From NCBI RefSeq assembly GCF_023343835.1, contig NC_064437.1, positions 42,061,967 through 42,125,966 of the forward strand: a stretch of DNA of 64,000 bases. Reading direction: 5' to 3'. Position numbers and translations under genes: made by a program. The notes under the pieces were generated by a model. That model did no database searches and was not told the DNA's origin. It was given only the letters and a program-made list of their open reading frames with translations. This DNA is from Lagopus muta. Lineage: Eukaryota > Chordata > Aves > Galliformes > Phasianidae. Shown piece after piece: positions 35,701-49,300 of this stretch (positions within the stretch are counted from its first letter, which is position 1; every line of letters starts with the position of its first letter).

Positions 35701-38700
35701 AAACCTCCTTCCTTTGCAACAGCATCCTTGCTCCATCTCTAGTGAGACAGTCTTCCTGGAGTCTGTGGAACAAAATATGACTCTCACATATAGGCTTTTT
35801 TCTTTTATCTGAAGCTGCTACTTAGGTAGTAATTGCCTTTCAATCTCCAAAACAGGCCCCTGAATGCTCCTTGTGGCCTATGTGGTTGACTGAGCGCCAT
35901 TTCTTTAGACTGCCAAGAACTCCTTCCAACCCTTGTGATGCTGGAGGTACCCTTGCTGCTGCCATTGATGTGGCTGCTGTTCTGTCTTTGTATGGTGCGT
36001 ACCTGAATGGGGTACATCTCACCTTGTATCAGTCCCTTCTTTCTTTATAGCACCTATTCGGGTATTTCTGAGGTGCTACTGCTCTGTAGAGCTACTGAGT
36101 GCGACTAATACCTTTCTTGCTGAAGAAGCTAAGTACCAGTAGCCAGCAAGATTAATTGCATGTAATGTGCTGACTTGAAGCTTCAGAGCCTGCGGTGATA
36201 AATGTCTTGCTTGCGCCTTTCTGTCCTCTCCCTTTTCTTCTGTCTCCTAATAACTGTAGTTTCTGAAAGCCAGACAGACCCACACAGCACACATAGTGGT
36301 ATGGAGTCCCTGCTCAACCAGCACACAGATTGTTGTGCATCGCTCCCAGTCTCCATGTTTCTGCAAATTCATTTTTGATTAAACAGCTTTTTTTGACGAT
36401 TGTTAAAGCAGCACCTTCACCAGCCGGGCTGTTGTACGGCATTGGTGATTGACTCATCTTGTTGAGACCTTTCACTGGTGATAATTTGAAGCAAGAAATG
36501 TACACTGTAATCCTCAGAGCACTGCGTAGGGATTCTAAAACTTGTGGGGCTGTTTTCATTCAGAATATGTTAGAACAATTTTTGGAATATGAAGTTGAGG
36601 GTGTTTGCATACAGCTTATCATTCTGTACTTATGTTAAGATTATCCTAGTTTAGAAAAATGACAGGGATTTGCTGTCGGTAGAACAGTAATCTGGCAGGC
36701 TCCTGTAACACTGATGTATGCAGTCAACAACAAATCACTTGCAGTAAATTCCACAGAGGTTCAGCATCAAGTATTTCTGGTTTTACTGTTGCTTTATTAA
36801 TTCAGATGAGACCAAATGCCTCACTTAGATTTTTTTAGATGCTGTAAAGTGGGAAGGCTATGTTCAGATTTCTTGATGTTTTGCTGATTCCACAGTCAAG
36901 CAAAATGAGAATGACACAGCTTGTGAGTTTTAGGGCCACCATGATCTTTTTGCCCTCTCTCGGTTTCTTTGAAAGCATTTGTTTTGGCAAAGAGCTGTTG
37001 TGCAAGGCATCCCTCGTGAAGTTGGAAGCATTGGACTTCAACCACCTCACCAATCTCGTGGTTGCTTGTATCACACTCTGGCTTTTCATTCATTCTTTCC
37101 AGTGGAGAAGTTAATGTTTGGGTTAGAGGACTCTGAACCTATTTGAATTCAAGACCTAGAGGTGTTTGTATCTTCAACAGAGAAGGGAGCCAGTGCACAA
37201 CTTCCCTTGTCCATATGCCTGAGCTGTGAAACGTGTGTGAAGAGGACAACGTGGTAGGAAGAACTGGTGTTGGCATATTCCAGTATCAGTACAAGTTTGT
37301 AAACTGGATATTCTCCTGGTTTTCAGGACTTGTAAGTGTGGGTTAATATGCACGAGTTGCACTGTGACCCTGACTTTGAGAAGCTGCTGCAACTTGCTTT
37401 GTGCCTGCTCACTCTGTAGCTGTGTGCTGGGAAAGAGGCCTCAGAGGAAGAGACTTTATGCAGTCCCTGTGCAGGCAAGTGGTTGACCTTCATGAATCCT
37501 TCCTTGTCTGGATGCAAAGGAGCTTTTCAGAGCACACTGCCACCGCTGTGTGGATTTCCCCAGGTATGCTGTAAGTAAATGTTTGGTTTCTAGGAATCTC
37601 TGCCCTTTGAATGGCATCCTTTGAGTCATTCCTGGAGAAGCAGGATATTTCTTGGACCTCGTAAAGGATTTTTGACTTGTGATGTTCAACTGGCTATTTG
37701 TTCTGTTTTTAAAACTGCCTTTGGGATTGAGTTGTTCATGTTGCTGAAGTCTGAACTGGAAAGAAGGAAGTTGATTGTAAATAAGACTGCAACCAGAATC
37801 AGGCTGCCTGTTCTGCTCTCTGTACTTGCATGTGCATTAACTCCAGGATGCTTTCAGAGGGAGTTTCTTGGTATGCAGCTCTTGTGACTTGTCAGGGATA
37901 AGCAGAAATGGATTGTTATTTAATGCTGTATGATGGAACAGATCTAATTAGCATTATACTTACTAGAGAGATATAGTACATAGTGTACAGTGGTGTTTTT
38001 TGGAGGTTATCAGAAGTCGACTTTTGTTTGCTCTGATGACATGCCTGCCTCTGCAATATGGCCATAAAACATCACATTCAGGTAAATCTCTGTGCTTTAG
38101 GAAATATGACTGTGGTGTCAGGTATGTACATGTGGCTGTAATAGTACTGGAGTTAAATCTTGAGTAGTGTGCAGTATAAATACAGCAGGTGGTTTTTGCT
38201 TTGGAAAAGTGCTAGAAGCTTGGAGGGTGTGAGTGCCTTGTAGCTGGGGAAGCTGGCCCTCCTTGGCAGCGTTCAGAAGGAATTGAGTTGGTACTGCTTC
38301 CTAAACTGTACGTCTCTTGTACCATCATATTAACTGGGTGTTTTCTCCACGTGATGTCTAGTAAATCTTGCCTAAAGTGTCAGTGTTTAATGGCAGGAGT
38401 TGGCAAACAGATAGGGTAGAGATCAAATCAACAAAAAACTTAGGTAGTATTACAGAAATCTGGCTTAAAACCAAAAAACCATGTAAATAACAAGGAGGAA
38501 TTCAGTGCAGTCCCTTTTGTTGCACCTTGTCTGTCTTTCTCCCTTAATGGGGGATTTCTCAGGCTCCAGCAGCTTTGCTTATTGCTTGGAGTTAAACCAA
38601 ATGGGTAGAAAGCAGTTGATTTGGAGGGATGAGTCTCACCTGGCCCAGCTCCCTCTTTGTGGTTGGAGGGCCTTGCTGCCTGCCACGTGGGTGAGGAGCA

Positions 38701-40112
38701 GCTGTGTCTGCAACAGCAGAATAAGAAGCAGATTTGGAGGGGGCTGTGGCAGTCCCTGGGGCAAAGCTTTGGGCATAGACTGAGCAGCACCTCGCTCAGC
38801 TGTGCAGCAGCTTTGGCCTTCCTCAGTCCGGAGCGTGTGGTGAGCAATACGTGTTATTTCTGCCTGGGAGTTCTGGGCTCCTGCTTGTATCAGCCCTCTG
38901 TGTTATTTAATACGGTGTGTTGTAATTATCTGGCATCTTAAATCCTCTAACATTGCTTGGTGTTATAAATGCCCCGTGGCTGGGGAGGGAACAAATTATT
39001 TGCAGTTCAAGAATGAACTGTTTATTACCAGGACAGTTCCCTCTGGGGAAATAACTAATAGCAATAAAATATATATGCCTTGTTTTCCCCTTCAGCCTTT
39101 CCCCAAGCCTCAAAGAAAGTCTATAGCAACCCTGGAAACTATGGCGTAGACACCTTCAGTGCCTCTGGTTCTTGTTTGTGTTGCAGTGGTATCTTCATGG
39201 GAGATCTCTCATTCAGGAGGAAATGTTTGAAAACTTTGCAGACAATACTTGAAGTGTTATTGCTTGCGTGTGTGCTTAGATCAAAATAAGCCTTTTATAT
39301 TGGCAGGGCAGAGGACAAAGATTGGCTTTTTCAAGCATGCAAGTGGCTGGTTAAAGCAAATAAAGATAACACTGTATAAATATTTATCTGCTAGCTTGGT
39401 TGTGTGATGGGTGGGTGTGGTGTGGGTTTGTTTAAATTGTTTTTTTATTTTTTCTAAAAAAAGGCCAAAACTTGAACGTGCATCCTAGCTCCATATCCAG
39501 CTTTTAATGAAGGAAAGCTGACTGAGGTCCTTATGGAGAGTCCATAGAGTTACTGATTGTAAAATTGAGTAAAATTGGGCCTTCTCTGGTGATTTGTCTT
39601 GGGAAAGGAAAAGAAATGTGTTATTGCGTACGTATTATACACACATGGCTAATAAAGTTGTGCTGCTATTTTTCCTTTTCCTGGCTTAGTGCCCTGCTTT
39701 GAAGCATGTCAGCTCTGTTTGGACAAAGGCAGTTGGTCTGTGGCTTACAGATGTGATGGCTGATTTTTGAGTTATTGCTTACCAACCAAGTGGCTTCTGT
39801 CCATTGCACGTAATGGCATTTTTTAGCACGTACCTGGTAGCTTTGGGTAAAGAATCTTTTTCAAGTAAGCCTGTGACTGTGAAAGGGTGGCAAGAGAAGT
39901 AGTTTGCCTTGCTGATGTTTCACAAATGTGTGGTGAAAAATAACATCTGTAGTTGTCCCAGAAATGAGGTGCTCTGTTGGTAAACTGGTACTGTCATATT
40001 GTTTAGCGTTCTTGTTCCAAAGCCCGCGTTATCTGATCCAAGTTTATAAGTTCCTTTCTCTTGTAAACAAAGTTCTCTTTTTGCTCTTCAAGCTAATGAA
40101 TAACTCAATTAA

Positions 40113-40131
40113 AATATATATATATATATAT
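40113..40131. repeat. (TA)n microsatellite
   Basis: About nine uninterrupted TA dinucleotides. A simple repeat likely to vary in length. Confidence 0.9.
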
Positions 40132-40309
40132 CTGCAAGCCAAATCATCCCACAAAATCATAGGGCATGATTGTCTGGGTTTTCGTAGAGATGGAAGTCTC
40201 AACAAAGGCTGCTAGCAAATGTTTTGATTAAATCTTTATCCAAAACTTAAGTTTGTTTTTCTCATGACAAAATCCAAGTCAACTAAATAGCCTGAAGCTG
40301 TATGTGGTG

Positions 40310-40348
40310 GTTTTTTGTCTTTTTTTTCTTTTTTTTTTTTTTTTTTTC
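40310..40348. repeat. poly(T) tract
   Basis: A T-run of almost 40 bases with two C and one GTC interruption, followed by CCCC. It could be the reverse of an old poly(A) tail, but I see no flanking retrocopy. Confidence 0.85.
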
Positions 40349-43300
40349 CCCTTAAGGGAACAAGACCATGCCAGTCTAAGTGGAACTTGAAGTACGTATG
40401 TCCTGGCAAAGCAGGAGCACGGAGCAATGTTGCTTCTACAAAAAGCAGTGCTAACAAACCCAAAATACAGTTCCTTCATGAGCTTACACTGAACATTCCT
40501 GTTGTCCTGTAGAAAGAATGAGCAGATGATCTTGCATGTATGCTTACCCCCTGTGAGAAGTGATGAGGAGTCTTTTAAAGAAGCAAAAACATGAAGCAAT
40601 TACACCTGTTGTGTAAGAAGTAGTGCTTATAGGCTGGGGATTTTGCTTGCAGTGTGTAAGAGTGTGGCAACAAACTTAGTGGGGCTGTTACATTAGAAGC
40701 TGAGAATGGAGATCTCGTTTTGCAGAAGAGGTTTTTGTTTTATTTACAATGATTTTTGTCGGTGCTGGTAGAAGGTTGCATTTTGCAGGTTTTCCTGATC
40801 TGTTAATTAGTGGCAATCTGAAACAGGTGTTGAAAATGACTGGGAAATTGGGTTGGAGAGGACCTCTGGAAGTTGGCAACTTTGAATCTGTGCTCTCTGT
40901 TAAAGCTGCCTAAGGTGGCTGATGGGCTTCTCCAGCCCTGCTCTGGATAGTGGCAGCCTTCCTCATCAGTGTCTGCTCCCTCCCATTTCATGTAGTCTCA
41001 AAACCTGCTTCAATTGAGCTCTATCTTCAGCCTGGTTGGTGAGGAAGGCGCTGGTGTTGCCCAAGTATAACCTGGATTGTATGTGGGTATGCAACTGTAA
41101 ACAGCTCCATGCTTCCCAATTTAGAGCTCTGCTTTTGTCCTCATGTATCTTGCTTCAGTGCCGCTTGTCCTCCACTGCCTGAAATCTTGGGCTATATGCT
41201 TTTAGCTGTTCGAGAAACTTGTTTGAATTTAGCAGCACCGTTCTTTCCAGACTTTAATTAAGCTCTTTTCTGACTAATGAGGTTCTCTACCACTTCCCTG
41301 CCACCCCCGCAGTGTTCTTTGTTCTTTATTGGTATCTTTTTGTTCATCGTTTCAGTACTTCACCTTTTTAATCTTTCAGTTTTTGTCTTCCAGCATAGAA
41401 GTAAAAACCTGAAAGTCTATAGTAGTAAAGGTTGCCCCAAAGGTGTGAGCTGTTATGTGCTGAAAGTAACTTGAAAAGCTACGCCATGTATTTGGAGGTC
41501 CAGAAGATTTTTGACTTGGGGACATCCTGCTGTTCATTAGCAAGGTTACAGTGTAATCTGGGAGGCACTAGCCTAGGTCTGTTTGAAAAGTGCCATTACT
41601 CTGGTTTTATTTAAGGCTAGCAGTTATTGACAAGTTGCTTCACTGGTAGCATAGAATACAATGTGGATTGTTAAGGTAAGTCAGTGAAAGGTATGGAATG
41701 GGGTTCTCTGTTCAATGTCATGCAGTGTTCCAAGACCCATTGAAAACAACAGCCAGATAATTAATACAGGTACTAATTCAACACTCTTATTCATTCACTA
41801 GCTGCAGTTTTTAATCCTGTTTCCCTATGAATGTAGCAGTGTGTAGAATTTCCTGGCTGCTAAAAGATGAAGACGGGATGGTGGATGCTTGTGATGTGGG
41901 AGCTGGTGAGTGCAGCGGTCAGAGCAGTGCTGGCTAGTGGTCACTGCAGCTTACTGTCATGGCAGGAACCAGCCTGCAGCTGAATGATGGCCTCCATATA
42001 GAAATGACTTGTGTATCTTGAGTGCGTGCCTTCCTGTGTGAGGAACCAGCTGGGTATTTTGGTAGGCCCAGTGCAAGCTTTTATTTAAGTTTTTCTCCTT
42101 AGTGGTGGTCTTATTTTTGCAGGTATTTAGATGGACTTTAGGGAATTTATAGTATTCTTTCTCTAGGCTGTAATACTGCCTTAGATAGCTGTCAGCATGC
42201 AGAAGCTCTTGAGGACTATAGAAACCAACATTTTTTCCAGTATAAGCAACCAAATGGAGGGAAATTACCAGAGTTCTTGATGAACTCGGAGTGTCTGGGC
42301 TGACCAATGTCTCAAGGTGCAGCATGGCACGTCTTGGTAATCACACTGTTGAAATTTCTAATATTTGACCCGATAGATGATTTAAAGCAAATCGACTGTT
42401 AGCATTCTTAATGGAAAATAGTGGTGTGGCAGATGAAACTGGCTTTCCTGGTTTGTGTAACTGCACTTGACTCTTGCTTTCCTTTGTGTGGGTTAGCTAC
42501 ACGCTATGGGATAAGGCTGTTCTGATAAAATAATGGCGTGCTTGTCAGTTTGTGTTTTCTTGTTGTTTCCTTCCTTTTCAAATATGCAGTTTACTGAAGG
42601 CTGAGCAGGTGGTAACGAGGGAGTTCTTTTATAGCTGCTTCACTTGTGCTGGAGTCTATAAACAGCAAGAGCAGGAGGGCTGCTGCTAGGGGATGAATTT
42701 ATGCTCTTGACATCTTGATATGTATACATGTAACAGCACTGAAGAACTAAGTACTGAAAGTACTGAGATTCAGCATGTCCTGTGTATGTCCTCTAGTACT
42801 GCCTTGCAGTAGCCTTTGCTGTTGTGACATCTGTTGCTTTTTGCTAATGGTTAAAGTGACAGCAGGTGAGCTGGTGTTTTGTGAGCTTTTCTCTCTAACT
42901 CAAACTATGGAGATCTCAAACTTGTTCATGTTGAAAATCATTTTACATCTGTCTGTCTCGCCTTTATGGCTTCAGTCTGTTCCTGTCTTAGAGTGCTAGA
43001 AATATTTGTGACTATTTATTTCATGGATGGGTTTCATGCTGTTGACTTGTGTATGGAAGATTTATTTTGTGAACGTTATCAAATGCCATAATTAATGACT
43101 GATTTAGCTGATATTCTGTATCAGGCCAAGCATCTGAGGCAAATTCTGTTCAGTGAGCTTGTTGCAAATGATTTTTTTTGCTGAAAATAAACATACTGCA
43201 GGGTATCAGGTCTGTTCTCTACCTTGCTTCTGAGGCAGGTTTTTGTAGTAGATGCAGTTTGCCATGATCATGAGGCTTTATTTTGTCTAACTTCTGCTTT

Positions 43301-46300
43301 TGTATTTGCAAAGTGCTGCCCTAATGTCTGACCTGTGTTTTGCTGTTAGGACATGCATGATGATTTCCTTCTTAGGCAGACCTCTCAGCACATACAGTAG
43401 CACTTGTATTTTAAATGGGTAATGCATGATGTGTCTTAAAAAGTGTAGTGTGAGCATCTACAGTTTTCCAGTCCCTCACCAAAATGTTGCAGTGATGGGA
43501 TGGGGGATGGTGGGAGATGTCTGCTTCTTCATCTGCAATTGTTTTGGCTTAACCCAAATCAAACAGCTGAGTTGCACAGACAGTCTGCATTGGGTGCTCT
43601 GCTCTCTTCCAGCAATACCAGTCCTGTCCAAAGCTGAAGTGAAACTCGTGATTTTTTTAATTGATAAACGTGGTTCACTTATGGCTTAAGAGGGAAAGTG
43701 TTTTAAGAGGAAGCAGATAGGATGGCTTTGGAATCAGCTCACTGTTTTCTTGAGGATCTCCCAGAGCTTGTTTCCTTCTAGGATAAACTTGTGCAGACCT
43801 GCTGTGTGGCTGCACGTGCAAAAGACTGTTTTGATGCTGCTATGAGATATTAATGCTTGCAACCAGCTTGGCATCCGTGGTCTGCAAAACAAACTTTAAA
43901 TACCTGCTGTACTGTTAATTGAGCTAACCTCACTCCATACTTTTATTTCAACACCAAACTCGCCATCAGATAAACATATACAGGAAGCTGAGGGTAAACA
44001 ATCTTTGGGGTGGAGATAATGGTATGCATGTGTTTTTCCAGGCTGTTTCCCCTGGGTGCTTCCCTTTGTGGGCAGAGTGGTAAGTACTGGTGATGTCAAT
44101 GAAGGCAGGAGATTCCCCTCGGCTGGTGTCTCTGGCTTCTGTTGGGCAGCACTAGCAGCCTGTCTGAGCTGCACTAGGGCGTCTCCTGCAGTGTGAAAGA
44201 GCACTGGAGGAGCACTTTCTTCATGCCATGGGTAGGAGCTTTGGTAAAATTTTAGTGATACTCGACCACAGTTGGTTTTTCAGTGCTGTTACTCGTTGTT
44301 CTCATTTCCTGTAATACAATCTTTGGTAAATTCTACTTGTAGGCTGAGCTTGGTCAGTGCAAAGCTTAGCTTGCCAACTGAGCCAACTGAAGCATAGGAA
44401 TTCTGGCGTTGTTCAAACAAGTCTCCTTCACAGATGCAAAGCCAGACAATGTGGGATGTGAAACTGTATGTGAACATGAATTTTGCAGCATTATTACTTA
44501 TTTAGGGCTCACCAAAAGTCACAATCAGCAGGGGAGTATTGTGGATTGCTCAGCTTGCATCAGATTGTGACCAGCTAACCTGATGCTTCAGGATGTGTTA
44601 CTTGCACGTGTGTTGTCCTTTGTACTGATGAGATCTTTTCTTCAGATCTTTGGTTTGGGGAGTGGTTAGATTTTTTTCTGTTCTGCTTTCATGGTAGTCT
44701 GTGTAAATCAAATGAAGTTGCTCAGTATTGATGCTGCTGCCATCAGCTGATGAAAGATTGAGAAAGAAAAATGAGATAACTCCATGCTGTGATGTCTTTC
44801 ATTTTTTTTCTGTGTATCAGCTACAGTCTCATTCTCCCTAGCCACAGGAGTTGGATGCAGCAGAGATTTTTGCAGCACCTTGGAAATAGCTTTTCTATTT
44901 CAAATACTTGTGTTCTATGGGCTTTCCTTAGATCTTCATGTGGATGAAATGTGAGGACGCTGTTACCAGCTGGAGAGTGTTTTTCTTCTTTCAAAGTTAT
45001 GTATTACTGCTGGCATTGCAGGGGTTGTTACCGTGCTGGTGCTGTGGGTAGACTGGATAGAGGGCAAACAGCTGTGCATTGCACTAAAGGGCTGTAGAGG
45101 GGACACACCAAGCCATTTTATGCTCTAATAGGAACAGATGGATCCACATTTCTCTTCTGAGTAATGAAGTCATCTAAAAGATTGAAGACAAGTTACACAG
45201 ACATGGTAATACTTCATAGTACATGAACTGCAGTTACTTACACCCCCTCAGTTTTCTGCTCTGATCCTTGATGGAAATGAACTCCTAACAAATGGTGGCT
45301 TTTTGCTATAGAACAGCTGCTATCCAGTTAAATGTTTGGGTTTCTCACAGTATTGCAGCCCGAGCTTCCTGCACCAGCTGTCAATAAGAAGCATGGCCCG
45401 TTGGAGAATGCTGCAGGTGCCTTGAAGATCCAGCTGAGTTGAACCTTGTGGATTGAATCTTCTCTCTTCATTGTTAACTGGAGCTGGAACCTTCCCACTC
45501 TGCTGTCTCTAAAAGCTCATAGACTGGTGTGGTCTTTAGTTTGGGGAACGTGAAGGGGAAATGTTACTCTTAGATGTATTTTTGAGAGACTGTGTGTCTG
45601 CAGGCATTTGTTCCATGGTGGTTTTGTTGGTCTGATTGGCTTGAAGGCTGCCTTTCCTCAGCCCTCCTTCAAACTGAAGGGCTAGGAGAGGAATGGGTGA
45701 GGTGTGTGGATAATCTTTATTCTTAATAGTACCTCCAGGCTGGCATTATAAATCAAGTGGTTTATCCTGGCTCATGTGCACTACTTTGATAAGATTTCAC
45801 TTTAGTTAAAATCAGATGATTTGGATGGGTCCTCAGCTATAGCTTCTGGGGTGCTCCTGATTAAATGGGAAACTGTGGAGTGGTCTTCTAATCCAGGGCA
45901 AAGACAGAACTGATGCACTACTGTATTACAGAAGTGATGCACTGACTGTATGAGTAGTTGCTCTAACATATTCCTACCAGCTTGTGTCGAGAGCTTGCCA
46001 AGTATGTGTACAGAGATTCTGTTTTCCTCAAAAGGTTCCTTACAGGAGCTCTTGAGTGGATGGCTGGGTCACACTGCCTGTGTGGGAGCTCTGCATGTTT
46101 TGAAATGAGGGGAATGCTCTTTTGTTTCCTATTATGAATACTCCTGCATCCCAGTGACTATTGTCCATTGCTCTGCATAGGACATTCTTATTAGTGTCTG
46201 TCCACATCTATTCCCGAGCCAGGTTCCTTCTTAGAGGTCTGGGAGGCAGAATAGCCGTGTAATAACCGCAACAAATCTTCACTTTGTTTTCCTCATAAAC

Positions 46301-49300
46301 CTGAAGAGAAATCAGTGCTGTGGCTGTTGCCTAGAGTCTGTTGCTGGAAGCACTGTTTGCCTTAAGGCTGTGTAATGTATGCGTTTGGCTTCTTAGCCAA
46401 CTCTAGGCACTGGGAATATCAGTCTTGCCCCATCACAGGTGAGAGTTTTGGAGGAAAGGATAAGGTGTGAGGGATTAGGATTTCATGCTGAGTGGCTCTA
46501 ACAGGAGAAGAGTTCAAGCTGCCTTTCAAATTGCCAAGCAACTGTGTGTGTTTTGCTTTGTGGTAAGTGTTCCTGTTGATGTAGTGCTGTGTTCGCACTG
46601 ATGTCACTTCATAGAAATGGCACTTTTATCTTGCTCCCATTATAAATACTCAGGAAACGTGTGCTGTAGTCTATATATCTGAAGGTCTGTTTCTTGGCTT
46701 GCTTCTGAAAAACAGTTCAGACCCTTCATCTCTGGCGAGTAGCTGCTGCCCTAATCCCTGAGTGCCAAGGAGCAGAGCAGTGCTCTTATGAAAACTGTCT
46801 GTCTAAATAAAAACAAAAACTCTACCAAAATCCCTGGTATGAAGCTTGGAAGCAAGCTATCCTGGGGATTTCCCAGATCTTTCATTCCTGCCCATTCATT
46901 CGGCATGCTCTTAGCAATAGGATAACAGTTACCATTCCCTATGAAGTGCTTTGAATCCATACAAGGTACTTGCTGTCAAAATCACAGACATCATTAAAGG
47001 CCTCCTTCTGAAGGAGAGCTTCTGTAGAAATGTTTTGGAGATGAACAAGTAACTTGCATAATTTTTAAAACATTGGCATCAGCTGGAGCTACTTGCTCTG
47101 TGTTCCTCTTTCCCCTTTGCAGGAAGGCTGTAACCAGCTCTGATTTTTAAAAACAAAACACAAACAACCTCCCCCTCAAGTTACTTATTAGCAACGGCTT
47201 GGAAAAACCATTACATTTCTAAATATACTGGATGGGAAACTTCATTTGAGGAGCCCCCATCTTGAAAAAGATCTATTTTTAGTGTCAGACTTTGCTTGAA
47301 ATTTGTCCCTGGATAAGCTGTGTTGCCCTGAATAAGAAATGTTACACACAGAGGTATTGTTGGAACAGTTTATATAATTATAGCAGCAACTTTGTGTTCC
47401 TTTGACCAGTTATCCATTTTTTCCTTTCACTGGAATTGGCCGTGTCAGCTCTAACAGCTGAGCCAACTGAGCAGTTTGGGTTCTCTTTCTCAAGGAATCT
47501 CTTCTGAACTTCTCCCTGTACTTATTCAAACACGTGGAAGTCTTTCCCACTAGAATGCAACAATATTCCTGTAAAAGCAGTTGCGTATCAGTTTGAGCCT
47601 TATGGGTTAAAGACATGGGCGCTGTGTTTCCACTTCTCACTGCTGTTTGGGGAGATAAAGCAAAGTGCAAGATGCCCACAGCTTTTATCTCCTCAGATAA
47701 GGACAAACATTCTTCCTTTGTCTGGTAGATGTGTTCTGGGCTGTTGTGCTTAGCGTTAATTCTGGACTAAAGCACATGTAAGAGAACCCCAGGGGTCTCT
47801 GAGGTCCCTTCCTACTTGGGCTGCCCTGTAGCTCTTGCCCTGTTTTGTCCTTAGTGGCTTGCCTGCCGTGACCATAGCCAGTGCATTGCAAAGTTGTTTG
47901 TATGCAAGGGAATGTCACTTTGGTCGTCGTGGCCCCAAATTGTCCTACAACTCAATTTTTGCTGGCAATTGATAGGATTGGGAAACAAATGGAGTTGAGA
48001 CAAAGAGAAAAATAGATACACCCAACAAAAACAAGCTGTCCAGCTGCTGTTGTAGCTTCTAGGATGTAGCCAGTTGATGCCAAACAATTATATGCTCTCA
48101 GCTGGAAAGAGACTGCTTCATTCCCTCTAGCAGGATACAAAATTAATTTCCTGTGATTGTTTGCTCAGCCCTGCTCAAATATCCTGTTTGGGAGTTCTTG
48201 ATCTGTCAAAAGGGTGAAGTCAAGGCCAGTGATGAGTTCCCCTGCACTGTGCACAATGTAAGTTGAGAATTTTCTATCTCAGTTGCAGTGCAATTCTGGG
48301 GCTCACTGGCCCAGCCTTGCCATAAAGGAAATGAGTCGTCTTGTACCCCAAATTACTGCTGTGCATATCCTGTTCCCTGAATTAGACTCCTTTTTGAGGA
48401 GTGTGAGAACAGCCTTTTTTCCACTCACGTGACCAATGTGGAGCGGTGTCCCACGTGCATCTCTGGAAATGGTGCTGGAGTACGTGTAACAAGGAGCCTT
48501 TCCTTCTGGAAGATAACTGGAGGAAGTTATCTACATATATCCATTATTCTCATATCTTCCTGCACTGCCTGACAAGTATTATGTCAAGTTCAAACTTGGA
48601 GAAAGAGTTAGCTTTGGCTATAGGATATAAATGTTTGTAACTTGTTGCCAACAGTAACTTTGCTCCAGTGTGCACTTGACAGCTGTATCTGAAATGGGAA
48701 TCGCAGCGTTTGTTCATTTAAAGAATGCATTTGTATTCCTGGCAAAGGCAACCATTATTGAAGGGAAGGTTGTGTTGCAGATTACTGATTGCAGTGGCCC
48801 ATTGGTTTTAAATCCATGTAAGCTCTGCCTCCTCTAGTGAAAGGTCTGCACAGCACTGCTGGCTGCAAACCCACACCTCACCACAATGCAATTAGTCTTA
48901 AATCAGGAGTGTGAGGCCATGGTGAAGGTCCCTAGAAATTCCCTGAGCCCAAGAAAACCCCTGCATCCTCGTGTTGTAAATATGAGATGGTTGTGTAAAT
49001 GGATGAAGCTGCTGAAATAAATAGACTGCAGGAAGAGATCTGGAGAAACGTTGGATGTTGGTGCTTTGAGCACCTGTAAGCATGCTGCATGGGGTCATTG
49101 GGAAGTGAGCTGTGCAGCAGTTTGGCTCTACCAAAGCAGTTTGAAGGCTTATTTGTTGAACAGAAGCCTTTTTTTTCCTCCTGGAAAACCTTGGCCTTTT
49201 TCTTTTTTTTACGTAATTTTCTGTATATTCTTGTTGGCGTTGCTGTGAAAATCTCAATCTTGAAACTTGACTCTGTTACTTGGATGAAAACCTTGTGAGA

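Noticed and set aside
40850..40900. Possible extra CR1 fragment (GGGTTGGAGAGGACCTCTGG)
   Set aside because: Only about 20 bases resemble the CR1 end and no flanking CR1 sequence follows.
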